A stretch of 64,000 nt of DNA, taken from Algoriphagus sp. Its GTDB lineage: Bacteria > Bacteroidota > Bacteroidia > Cytophagales > Cyclobacteriaceae. Positions 1 to 7,350 of this stretch are shown piece after piece. The stretch is taken from positions 124,001-188,000 of the forward strand of contig NZ_JAUXYL010000049.1 in assembly GCF_030694375.1 (NCBI RefSeq), written 5' to 3'. How positions within the stretch are numbered: position 1 is the stretch's first letter; each line of letters starts with the position of its first letter. Position numbers and translations under genes: made by a program. The notes beneath the pieces are model-generated. The model was given only the letters and a program-made list of their open reading frames with translations, did not search any database and was not told the DNA's origin.

Positions 1-267
1 TGAGCTTTCAAAATAGCCTTCCAACATTCTCTTAATAATGAATGTTCTGTATTCATCTTTGGATACAATTGGGAAATATTCGTGGCTTTTTCCGTAAGAT
101 TTGTGACTTACGAATCCTTTTCGCTCAAGAATTCTCACGATGGTGGAAACTGTGTTGTAGGCCGGCTTTTGCTCGGGCATAGGGGTTAGGATATCTTTCA
201 CGAAGCCTCGCTCAATATCCCAGAGGATTTGCATGATTTCCTCTTCTGCTCTGGTTAATGGTTTCAT
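1..267 (-). CDS. BlaI/MecI/CopY-family repressor (partial, C-terminus outside window)
   Basis: The first 89 codons of a winged-helix repressor, read leftwards from ATG at 265-267 and running off the left edge. The translation begins MKPLTRAEEEIMQILWDIE and continues with a helix-turn-helix core (PAYNTVSTIVRILERKGFV) typical of BlaI/MecI. Family members are dimeric DNA-binding proteins, usually derepressed by proteolysis by a BlaR1/MecR-type membrane sensor (M56 peptidase) encoded just downstream, which here would lie outside the window. I saw no TACAnnTGTA operator in the leader. An AT-only inverted repeat at 325-343 (AAAAATA / TATTTTT) upstream could be an operator, but this is weak. Confidence 0.85.
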   Translation of the reverse strand, partial: MKPLTRAEEEIMQILWDIERGFVKDILTPMPEQKPAYNTVSTIVRILERKGFVSHKSYGKSHEYFPIVSKDEYRTFIIKRMLEGYFESS

Positions 268-394
268 AAGATGTTAAGTTTTAAATCGATAGAAAATTAT
301 TCGTTTAGTTTCTTAAATCCAAAGAAAAATATAAAATATTTTTACTATTTAGTTGGTGAAAGTGCTAAAAAACTGAATTATAATGAGATAGGAA

Positions 395-422
395 TAAAAA
401 AAAGACCTCAATTTGAGGTCTT
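395..422 (-). terminator. Rho-independent terminator of the desaturase gene
   Basis: On the minus strand a nine-base stem (AAGACCTCA pairing with TGAGGTCTT) is followed directly by a run of T. It lies 20 bases past the stop of the desaturase gene. Confidence 0.8.
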
Positions 423-441
423 AATATTTTTGAATGCAAAT

Positions 442-1191
442 TCAGACAGCTTTCAACCGTATGATTCCAGTTGAGTGCAGCAATTTAACAATTGGATAAG
501 TGGGGTCAAACTCATACCATTTGACAGCAAAATTTGGACGATTAGGAAGTTTGTGGTGATTGTTTTGAAAAAGCTCACCTAGCATCAAGACATCCAACAA
601 AAGCGAGTTTTTTGATTTATCGTTGTTGTCAAAATTTGCATAACCATATTTGTGTCCACTCCAATTTACAATTGCACCATGGACCGGTCCCATTAGAAAA
701 TGAATGGGTAGAAGGAAATACATCCACCAATGAGTTCCGGCTAATTCAAAAACAGAAATACTAAGTACATAAATCAATACATACAACAGGAGCCATCCCA
801 CTCTTACCGCCATGTTATCGGCAAATCTGTCAAACTTATTCCAGTCGGGAATATCCTTTGAAAACCGATCTTCTGGCTTGAGTTTGAAGCTAAAATAGTC
901 GTTGTAAATGTTTTTTGTTTTCCACATCATTGTGAACAGATTCTCTGTATGATGGGGGCTATGGGGATCCTTGGGGGTATCAGAGTAAGCATGATGCATT
1001 CTGTGGAGGATTGCATAGGCTCTTGGAGACAGGTATGAACTTCCTTGCCACAACCAAGTGAAGAAGTAGAAGAATTTTTCCCAGTACTTGTTCATTACAA
1101 ACATTTGATGGGCTGCATAGCGATGCAGGAAGAAACTCTGGCAAAACAGTGAGAAATACCAGTGAAGGAGGAAGAAGATTATTAAAATCAC
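442..1191 (-). CDS. Acyl-CoA / acyl-lipid delta-9-type fatty acid desaturase
   Basis: A 249-aa membrane di-iron desaturase that should introduce a double bond into saturated fatty acyl chains. The three histidine clusters of the family are visible: HRYAAH at residues 23-28, HRMHH at 63-67 and NNHHK near 213, with further His in NWSGHKYG. Hydrophobic segments surround them. The length is at the short end for stearoyl-CoA-desaturase-like proteins but usual for the Bacteroidota form. The start is a GTG (MILIIFFLL), about 22 bases downstream of a -7 box. It stands alone, with its own terminator. Substrate and double-bond position cannot be told from sequence. Confidence 0.9.
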   Translation of the reverse strand: MILIIFFLLHWYFSLFCQSFFLHRYAAHQMFVMNKYWEKFFYFFTWLWQGSSYLSPRAYAILHRMHHAYSDTPKDPHSPHHTENLFTMMWKTKNIYNDYFSFKLKPEDRFSKDIPDWNKFDRFADNMAVRVGWLLLYVLIYVLSISVFELAGTHWWMYFLLPIHFLMGPVHGAIVNWSGHKYGYANFDNNDKSKNSLLLDVLMLGELFQNNHHKLPNRPNFAVKWYEFDPTYPIVKLLHSTGIIRLKAV

Positions 1192-1216
1192 TTAGGTAAT
1201 AATTAAAGTACTGTTG

Positions 1217-1224
1217 CAAATATA
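1217..1224 (-). promoter_or_regulatory. Candidate -7 box for the desaturase
   Basis: The minus strand reads TATATTTG, a full match to the Bacteroidota -7 consensus TAnnTTTG, 25 bases before the GTG start. No clear -33 TTTG is present at 17-23 bases. Confidence 0.4.
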
Positions 1225-1432
1225 AGACTAGATTGAGAACTTAGATTTCATATGAAAGGTTTGTCTTTCTTTTTATCGATGATAAAAGTCAGTTTTTACC
1301 TCATTGTAAACGAAATCCAGCCTGCATGCCTGAGGCAGAAAGGATGATCCCTGGTTACTGGATCATAATCTGGATTATTCCGCATCTACCTTCCGGTAAG
1401 CTTTATGGCTTTTTAAAACAAATAACAATCTT

Positions 1433-1789
1433 ATGAATTCAAGAAATCAAGCTGGACAAATACTTACGAAAATTCTTTTGGGTGGGATTTCTATTTTGAT
1501 TGCAGACTATTTGCTCCGAGGGGTTAGCATTGATACTTGGACTACAGGGTTTATTTTGGCAGCCGTTATTATTTTGATCAATTTGACGCTTAAGCCAATT
1601 ATGATATTCCTTACTTTCCCAATTACGCTGATCACCTTGGGTCTTTTTTTACTGGTCATTAATGCCTGTGTGATTCTCTTGGCGGCTTACTTTATACCAG
1701 GATTTGTTGTGGAGAGCTTTTGGTGGGCATTAGGTTTTTCTCTGGTAGTCAGTTTGATTAATGGCGTTTTCGGGAATAGTCTAGATTGA
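1433..1789 (+). CDS. Small four-TM membrane protein, phage-holin family IV (PF04020-like)
   Basis: A 118-aa protein made almost wholly of hydrophobic segments (roughly residues 10-28, 36-53, 57-83 and 88-112), with the family pattern ILINLTLKPIMIFLTFPIT in the middle. The holin name is historical: homologues occur across bacteria outside prophages, and no phage gene is nearby, so a general inner-membrane role is likelier than lysis. The last nine bases overlap the end of the convergent AlbA_2 gene. The 240 bases upstream hold a small hairpin (ATGATCC/GGATCAT at 1344-1366) and no recognisable gene. Confidence 0.75.
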   Translation: MNSRNQAGQILTKILLGGISILIADYLLRGVSIDTWTTGFILAAVIILINLTLKPIMIFLTFPITLITLGLFLLVINACVILLAAYFIPGFVVESFWWALGFSLVVSLINGVFGNSLD

Positions 1790-2230
1790 CATTGCCACAG
1801 TTCGATCATTGATGCGCTTATAAGCTTTCATTTCACCGATTTTATTTTTGCAAAAAATTACGGTCGAAGGAGATTTTTTCACTTCAACAATTAGCAGTGA
1901 TGTTTCACTTTCTAGTTCTGTAGACGGAAATTTTTCGTGGAAGACTTTTATTTCGTCAATTATTAATGATGCACTTGGTATACAATATTCCTCATTTGAG
2001 GCTTCGATCATGTAGCGCTCTTCTTCTGGATCAATGCCGATTATTTTTTTTTGGTCGGACATTCCGACCACAATAAACCCTCCCTGTGAATTACTAAGGG
2101 CTGAGAGTGTTTTAGCGATTTTTTCTTTTGAAGTAATTTTCAGCTTAAAATCTAGTTTTTCTCCTTCTTTTTGTTTTAATAGGTTTTTGATAAATTCTTC
2201 ATCAAATTTTGCCGATTTCATTTTATTCAT
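1781..2230 (-). CDS. Schlafen AlbA_2-domain putative nucleic-acid-binding protein
   Basis: 149 aa covering one AlbA_2 domain. The N-terminus has EGEKLDFKLKI, the usual E-x-x-x-x-E/D-F-K motif, followed by the ALSNSQGGFIVVGMSD stretch, the most conserved part of the family. AlbA_2 proteins often carry a C-terminal helix-turn-helix or helicase part; here the domain is alone and ends with MKAYKRINDRTVAMSI, the usual domain boundary, so this is a stand-alone version. Its biological role is unknown. It is convergent with, and overlaps by nine bases, the preceding membrane protein gene. Confidence 0.75.
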   Translation of the reverse strand: MNKMKSAKFDEEFIKNLLKQKEGEKLDFKLKITSKEKIAKTLSALSNSQGGFIVVGMSDQKKIIGIDPEEERYMIEASNEEYCIPSASLIIDEIKVFHEKFPSTELESETSLLIVEVKKSPSTVIFCKNKIGEMKAYKRINDRTVAMSI

Positions 2231-2317
2231 TTACTTTCTTATCTGATTTTAGATTCGGTTTTCGAATCAACTTCATTACCCTATATAAACCAAATTAACT
2301 ACTTGAATTTTTGAGCT

Positions 2318-2875
2318 ATGTCAGTTGCCAATCCGGGTTTTGACCCCAAAAACATTGAAAATTTAAAATCTGACTTACAGAAGTCTGGAAAGAACTTTAA
2401 GATTATTCCAGATGAGGAGAATTCAGATGAATTTGTAAATTTTTATTTTCTAGGAATGCATGAAGGAAAAGAAGCGATTTATGACGCGGCGCTTTATACA
2501 CTTCGACTTCATCATGCCAGTGAAGTGTACGAACTGGCCGAGCACGAGGCTGCCAAGAAATTTCCCAACTTCAAGGGAATCAACTACGAAGAAGATGAGA
2601 ATGGGAATATGAAACCTCTTTCAAGTGAAGAAGAAGAAATTGGTTGGTTTATTACTGAGATGATTATGGAAATGGAAGAGGAAGAAACTGTCAAAGTACA
2701 GGAGTTTATTGATATCGATACCAACCATGATTATGGAATAGGTCTTGATGCTGCACTTAACTTGGAAGAAATTAACGAAGATGCAATTTCAAAATTTGTG
2801 AAAGAATTTAATGACGACACTATCGTCTTGGATGATACCATGTATTCGTTTCAAACTGAAGACGATGAAGTTTGA
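2318..2875 (+). CDS. Acidic cytoplasmic protein of unknown function
   Basis: 185 aa, rich in Asp/Glu (for example SSEEEEIGW and EMEEEETVKV near the middle), with no signal peptide or membrane segment. I do not recognise the family. A helical middle segment (EAIYDAALYTLRLHHASEVY) is followed by acidic stretches. Coding status is well supported by length, composition and a terminator directly after the stop. It faces away from the AlbA_2 gene across 87 bases. Confidence 0.7.
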   Translation: MSVANPGFDPKNIENLKSDLQKSGKNFKIIPDEENSDEFVNFYFLGMHEGKEAIYDAALYTLRLHHASEVYELAEHEAAKKFPNFKGINYEEDENGNMKPLSSEEEEIGWFITEMIMEMEEEETVKVQEFIDIDTNHDYGIGLDAALNLEEINEDAISKFVKEFNDDTIVLDDTMYSFQTEDDEV

Positions 2876-2905
2876 AATGAATTAAAATTCTGAACATACC
2901 CTTAA

Positions 2906-2936
2906 AGCGCTGGTTATACATTCAGCGTTTTTTTTT
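2906..2936 (+). terminator. Hairpin-T terminator abutting the next start codon
   Basis: AGCGCTG (2906-2912) pairs with CAGCG plus two T (one G-T wobble), followed by nine T ending at 2936. The ATG of the deacetylase-like gene begins at 2937. Confidence 0.7.
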
Positions 2937-3839
2937 ATGCTTAAAGTTGCCTTCTCACCATCTTATGCTCATTCCTTGCCTCAAGGACATCGTTTTCCGA
3001 TGGAAAAGTATAGCCTACTACCAGAACAGTTGCTATATGAAGGAACATTATCCAAAGAAAATTTTTTTATCCCCGATTTTTTAGAAGAAAAATGGATTTT
3101 AAATACGCATGATAGGGATTATTACCATCGTCTCAAAAATCTTGATTTAACACGATCCGAAATCCGAGCAACTGGCTTTCCGCTTTCCGCAGCCTTGGTT
3201 CAGCGAGAAATACAAATTGCTACAGGATCTGTTCAGGCAGCACTTTACGCTTTGGATCATGGGATCGGTATGAACATAGCCGGCGGTACACATCATGCAT
3301 TTACGAATCGGGGAGAGGGCTTTTGCCTATTGAATGATATTGCGATCACGGCCAATTATCTGCTAGATAATAAGAAAGTTAATCGGGTCTTAGTTGTGGA
3401 TTTGGATGTCCATCAGGGTAACGGAACCGCAGAAATATTCAAGAATCGTTCAGATGTTTTTACATTCAGCATGCATGGAGAAAAAAATTATCCTCATCGC
3501 AAAGAGCAATCGAATTTAGACATTGGGCTAGCTGATGGTATAGCGGACGAAGAATATTTAGAGAAATTGGAACTCAATCTTCCTGTTCTTCTGAAACAGT
3601 TTTCCCCAGATTTTATCATTTATCAATGTGGTGTTGATGTGCTCTCCACAGATCAGTTGGGACGATTAAATTTGAGTCAAAATGGAGTTAGAAAACGAGA
3701 TAATATGGTACTCTCCCTGGCTAAGAATCATGAAATTCCCATCACCTGTTGTATGGGGGGTGGATATTCCAAACAGATCAAGGTAATTATTGAGGCCCAC
3801 GCTCATGTTTTCCGTATAGCTCAAGAGCTTTATAGCTAG
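2937..3839 (+). CDS. Histone deacetylase / acetylpolyamine amidohydrolase-like Zn hydrolase
   Basis: 300 aa, the usual length for bacterial class II-like deacetylases. These hydrolyse amide-linked acetyl groups (acetyl-lysine, acetylated polyamines or acetoin-related substrates) with one zinc ion. Visible active-site elements are GGTHHAF with His119-His120, DLDVHQGNGT with zinc ligands Asp157 and His159, and the third Asp in CGVDVLSTDQLGR, followed by GGGYS. The start MLKVAFSPSYAH matches the usual N-terminus, so ATG 2937 is right although it directly follows the T-run of a terminator. The physiological substrate is unknown. Confidence 0.88.
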   Translation: MLKVAFSPSYAHSLPQGHRFPMEKYSLLPEQLLYEGTLSKENFFIPDFLEEKWILNTHDRDYYHRLKNLDLTRSEIRATGFPLSAALVQREIQIATGSVQAALYALDHGIGMNIAGGTHHAFTNRGEGFCLLNDIAITANYLLDNKKVNRVLVVDLDVHQGNGTAEIFKNRSDVFTFSMHGEKNYPHRKEQSNLDIGLADGIADEEYLEKLELNLPVLLKQFSPDFIIYQCGVDVLSTDQLGRLNLSQNGVRKRDNMVLSLAKNHEIPITCCMGGGYSKQIKVIIEAHAHVFRIAQELYS

Positions 3840-3879
3840 GAAGTTAACTGATTTTAACTTTCTGTTAACCATTCAATTC

Positions 3880-3908
3880 TTGCAAAATCAATACTTTCTA
3901 TATATTTG
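3880..3908 (+). promoter_or_regulatory. Promoter of the OmpH-like gene
   Basis: TTG at 3880-3882, an 18-base spacer and TATATTTG (3901-3908), a full match to the Bacteroidota -7 box. It rules out the upstream TTG at 3906 as a start codon. Confidence 0.65.
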
Positions 3909-3935
3909 CGCCCTGCGAACCATAACAAATTAAAA

Positions 3936-4562
3936 GTGAAAAAAGGATTGAAAATCTTCGGAGTACTGGCACTTGCTTCTGTGCTGTTTTATTCATGTGA
4001 TAAAAAAACTGCTACTACGGCGGAAGTTGAAATTTCAGGAGAAGGAATTGCTGCTAAAGACTTGAAGGTAGCTTACGTTTACACTGACTCAGTGATCAAC
4101 AAGTATGATTACTTCAAAAAAATGTCTGAGGAAATCACTTCAAAAGGTAAAAGGTTTGATTCCGATCTCCAGTCCAGAGCAAGAGGTTTTGAGCAGGAAG
4201 TAGCTACTTTCCAACAAACAGGAGGAAATATGACGCCAAATCAGGCTCGAGCAAAACAAGACGAATTGGTGCAGAAGGAACAAAATCTGATGACCTACAG
4301 AAATAACCTAATGCAGGAATTATCTGCTGATGAGGCCAAAATGATGAATGACATCTACGAGCAGGTTCAGAAATATATTAAAGAATATGCTTCCGAAAAT
4401 GACATTGACCTCATCTTGAGCTACACCCGGGGCGGGGCGATGTGGTATGCAAGTGATGCCATGGATGTAACGGCCTCTGTCGTGGAAGGATTGAATAAAA
4501 AATATTTGGCTAACCCATCAGGATCGACTCCTGCGGCTACCGATACGACTAAAAAGAAATAA
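3936..4562 (+). CDS. OmpH/Skp-family periplasmic chaperone-like lipoprotein
   Basis: 208 aa from a GTG start. Skp/OmpH proteins are trimeric periplasmic chaperones for outer-membrane proteins. The N-terminus KKGLKIFGVLALASVLFYSC ends in a lipobox cysteine, so the protein is probably lipidated. The centre is a long charged helical region (about residues 70-150), matching the Skp tentacle coiled coil, then DIDLILSYTRGGAMWYASD, the usual OmpH C-terminal strand. The GTG was chosen because the only upstream option, TTG 3906, lies inside the -7 box. It ends with a Pro/Thr-rich tail and a strong terminator. Confidence 0.87.
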   Translation: MKKGLKIFGVLALASVLFYSCDKKTATTAEVEISGEGIAAKDLKVAYVYTDSVINKYDYFKKMSEEITSKGKRFDSDLQSRARGFEQEVATFQQTGGNMTPNQARAKQDELVQKEQNLMTYRNNLMQELSADEAKMMNDIYEQVQKYIKEYASENDIDLILSYTRGGAMWYASDAMDVTASVVEGLNKKYLANPSGSTPAATDTTKKK

Positions 4563-4586
4563 GAGGATTTTGGAATCCCAATCGAA

Positions 4587-4612
4587 AACCCGGATTTTGT
4601 CCGGGTTTTTTT
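4587..4612 (+). terminator. Terminator after the OmpH-like gene
   Basis: AACCCGGA (4587-4594) pairs with TCCGGGTT (4600-4607), followed by a T run. Confidence 0.85.
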
Positions 4613-4637
4613 GTGGGTAAAAATTGGGTAATTTTGC
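4610..4637 (+). promoter_or_regulatory. Candidate promoter of the deoxyhypusine-synthase-like gene
   Basis: TTTG at 4610-4613, overlapping the terminator T-run, a 16-base spacer (slightly short) and TAATTTTG at 4630-4637, a full -7 match. The start codon follows 24 bases later. Confidence 0.5.
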
Positions 4638-4661
4638 AACTCTATTGAAAATACTGACAAA

Positions 4662-5633
4662 ATGAAAATCACTGAATTTTTAAAACACAACTACCGCCAC
4701 TTCAATGCGGCTGCTTTGATTGATGCAGCTGAGGGTTATAAAACTCATTTAGATAATGGCGGTAAAATGATGGTAACCTTGGCAGGTGCAATGTCTACAG
4801 CCGAATTGGGTATTTCCCTGGCTGAGATGATCCGCCAAGATAAAGTGCAAATCATATCCTGTACGGGAGCAAATCTCGAAGAGGATGTTTTTAACCTAGT
4901 GGCGCATGATTATTACGAACGTGTACCCAATTACCGTGAGTTGACGCCCGCACAGGAACAAGAACTTCTTGAACGTCACATGAACCGTGTGACTGATACT
5001 TGTATTCCTGAAATGGAAGCCATGCGTCGTATCGAAAATGTAATCCTCGAAGAATGGATGAAGGCAGATCAAGCCGGAGAAGCTTATTTCCCGCATGAGT
5101 TTTTCTACAAAATCCTGTTGTCAGGTAAGTTGGACGCTTCTTTTCAAATTGATCCTAAAGACAGTTGGCTATTGGAAGCGGCAAAAAGAAACCTCCCAAT
5201 CATTGTTCCGGGATGGGAAGATTCAACGCTTGGAAACATGTTTGCAGGACATGTGATCGCCGGTGATGTCAAAAAGGTACATACCGTAAGGACTGGCATT
5301 GAATACATGATGTTCCTTGCTGAATGGTATACTCAAAATGCTACGGATGAAAGCACTGTTGGATTTTTCCAAATTGGCGGGGGAATTGCAGGTGATTTCC
5401 CAATCTGTGTGGTACCGATGTTGCATCAGGACTTACAGCGTACCAATGTTCCGCTTTGGGGATATTTCTGTCAAGTTTCCGATTCGACCACTTCTTATGG
5501 GTCTTACTCGGGAGCTGTTCCAAATGAAAAAATTACTTGGGGAAAGCTTGGACAAGACACTCCAAAGTTTATCATTGAATCTGATGCAACCATCGTGGCG
5601 CCCTTGATATTCGCCATTGTGTTGGATCAATAA
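4662..5633 (+). CDS. Deoxyhypusine-synthase-family protein
   Basis: 323 aa. In archaea and eukaryotes this NAD-dependent family transfers the aminobutyl group of spermidine to a lysine of eIF5A. Bacteria have no eIF5A, so the bacterial substrate is uncertain; polyamine synthesis of the homospermidine type is one possibility. Family features include the Rossmann-like core TLAGAMSTAELG, ISCTGANLEEDVFNL, VPGWEDSTLGNMFAG and the C-terminal SGAVPNEKITWGKLG, where Lys295 matches the catalytic lysine of the WGK motif. The next gene starts two bases after the stop, so the two are probably co-transcribed. Confidence 0.87.
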   Translation: MKITEFLKHNYRHFNAAALIDAAEGYKTHLDNGGKMMVTLAGAMSTAELGISLAEMIRQDKVQIISCTGANLEEDVFNLVAHDYYERVPNYRELTPAQEQELLERHMNRVTDTCIPEMEAMRRIENVILEEWMKADQAGEAYFPHEFFYKILLSGKLDASFQIDPKDSWLLEAAKRNLPIIVPGWEDSTLGNMFAGHVIAGDVKKVHTVRTGIEYMMFLAEWYTQNATDESTVGFFQIGGGIAGDFPICVVPMLHQDLQRTNVPLWGYFCQVSDSTTSYGSYSGAVPNEKITWGKLGQDTPKFIIESDATIVAPLIFAIVLDQ

Positions 5634-5635
5634 TT

Positions 5636-7288
5636 ATGAAAAAAAATAAGCAGTTCATTCTCAAAGCAAGTGGCCTAGTGCTGCTTGCTTTTTGTTTGCA
5701 ATTAAGTACCAAGGCCCAGGAACTACGTTCGCTTTCTGGTGCTAACAGTCCAAATGACGACACTAATCCGGTTTGGATCGGAAACAACACACTTCTTTTT
5801 ACACGAGCATTTCATCCCCAGAATCTGGGAGGAGTGTCTGATTCCGGAGATATCTGGGAAACAAGAAAGGATGAATCAGGAGAATGGGGAAAAGCCACTC
5901 ACAGACCTGATTTAAGTACTGCCGGTTATGATTTGGTACTTGGCCTGGAAGATGTATTGACACTTTTGGTTCTGCGAAAAGAAGGAGATCAAACCTCAGT
6001 TCATCAATTCTCAAAATTTGGTGCAGACTGGAATTATCTCCGAAAAGTTAATTTTCCAGACTTGAATTCATTTGAGGGTCCGGTTACCGGAAGAGTAGCA
6101 GAAGGCGGAAAGGTGATTTTTTTGGCAGGTAAAAGACAGGGAGGATTTGGCAATGAGGATATTTATTTAAGCGAAAAAACAGGAATTGTGGAATGGTCTG
6201 AACTTAAAAATCTCGGATCGGCCATCAATGGATTTGGACAGGAAGTGGGCCCGTTTTATGATCCTGTGTCAAAAAAACTTTATTTTTCCTCCAATTCTTA
6301 CCCTGGAGCAAATGGGAAAGATATTCTTATTTCGAAACGTCTTGGAGAATCTTGGGATAGTTGGAGCAAACCTGAAATTTGGCAACAAATCAGTTCTCGA
6401 GGTTCCGAAGCTTCGATTACATTTATAAGCAAAGATGAAGTAGTTTGGACAAGTACTCAAAACAGCGATGGATACGCTGACCTGATGACATTTTCCACTC
6501 CGGTTCCTTTGGTAATTCCAACTGAGTTTTCGGCACCGATCACTGTTTCCGCTGAACCCGAAAACCCAAAACCAACGAGGAGGCCCATTCGAGTCAATGA
6601 ATCCGCGTCGCGCACTGTTGTCCTTCCACTTTCAGACTCCACCGAAGTTTCTCTTAAACTCCCCCCAATTACTCCCATAGCAAATGAAATTCCTGAGGTG
6701 GAATCTCCCGTAACTTGGCTGGTGATTGATGGGAAAAATAAGGAAGAATTGCCCTATACACTTACTTTCATTAAAGGGACTGAAATTGTTGATTATCAGG
6801 AAGCACAGTTGGTTTCAGAATTAAAAAAAAGAAGTATTAATCTGATTAAAATATCCTCGGCGGGTTATTTTCCGAAACAGGTTTTGGTTGAAAACCTGGA
6901 TTTTAAAACCAAAACAATAGTCTTGTTGACCAAGGCCGAGCAGGGGAGTACTGTCCTGTTGGAAGATGTGAAATTCAAACGAGGAACCGCAGAATTAGAA
7001 GGGGAAAACACTGAAGCCAGCTTATCGGATTTGGCTATTTTTCTGAAAGAAAATCCCCAGATAAAAATCAGAATCAATGGGCATACTGACAACGCCGGAG
7101 ATCCTGGATTAAATAAACAACTCTCATTAGAACGGGCAGGAAGTGTCAGGAATTTCTTGATTGATAAGGGAGTTAATTTCGAAAATTTGAGAATATCTGG
7201 TTGGGGAGGAACTCGACCAGTCGCCTCCAATGCTACTGAAGCCGGAAGGGTAAAAAACCGAAGAGTTGAATTAGCTGTCGAACAATAA
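5636..7288 (+). CDS. OmpA-family outer-membrane protein with beta-propeller-like N-terminal region
   Basis: 550 aa. A Sec signal (to about residue 27, ending TKAQ) is followed by a region with repeated WD40/PD40-like motifs (GDIWETRKD, NEDIYLSEK, KLYFSSNSYPGANGKDILIS) up to about residue 290, a Pro-rich linker, and a C-terminal OmpA/MotB peptidoglycan-binding domain from about 435 (INGHTDNAGDPGLNKQLSLE, then ENLRISGWG and VKNRRVEL). This layout fits envelope proteins that tie the outer membrane to peptidoglycan. Some relatives with PD40 repeats belong to the type IX secretion/gliding machinery (PorE-like), but assigning that here would be a guess. It follows the preceding gene by two bases. 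Confidence 0.85.
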   Translation: MKKNKQFILKASGLVLLAFCLQLSTKAQELRSLSGANSPNDDTNPVWIGNNTLLFTRAFHPQNLGGVSDSGDIWETRKDESGEWGKATHRPDLSTAGYDLVLGLEDVLTLLVLRKEGDQTSVHQFSKFGADWNYLRKVNFPDLNSFEGPVTGRVAEGGKVIFLAGKRQGGFGNEDIYLSEKTGIVEWSELKNLGSAINGFGQEVGPFYDPVSKKLYFSSNSYPGANGKDILISKRLGESWDSWSKPEIWQQISSRGSEASITFISKDEVVWTSTQNSDGYADLMTFSTPVPLVIPTEFSAPITVSAEPENPKPTRRPIRVNESASRTVVLPLSDSTEVSLKLPPITPIANEIPEVESPVTWLVIDGKNKEELPYTLTFIKGTEIVDYQEAQLVSELKKRSINLIKISSAGYFPKQVLVENLDFKTKTIVLLTKAEQGSTVLLEDVKFKRGTAELEGENTEASLSDLAIFLKENPQIKIRINGHTDNAGDPGLNKQLSLERAGSVRNFLIDKGVNFENLRISGWGGTRPVASNATEAGRVKNRRVELAVEQ

Positions 7289-7289
7289 A

Positions 7290-7329
7290 AACTTAAAGGG
7301 CTTCCAATTTTTTGGAAGCCCTTTAAGTT
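7290..7329. terminator. Bidirectional terminator between convergent genes
   Basis: A perfect 18-base inverted repeat, AACTTAAAGGGCTTCCAA, with a four-base T loop, between the OmpA gene and the convergent oxidoreductase gene. The flanking A/T runs are short. Confidence 0.7.
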
Positions 7330-7350
7330 AAGTATTGTCAGATGAGAATA

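Noticed and set aside
1433..1789. Holin-family protein as evidence of a prophage
   Set aside because: The family is widespread outside phages and no phage structural, lysis or integrase gene is nearby.
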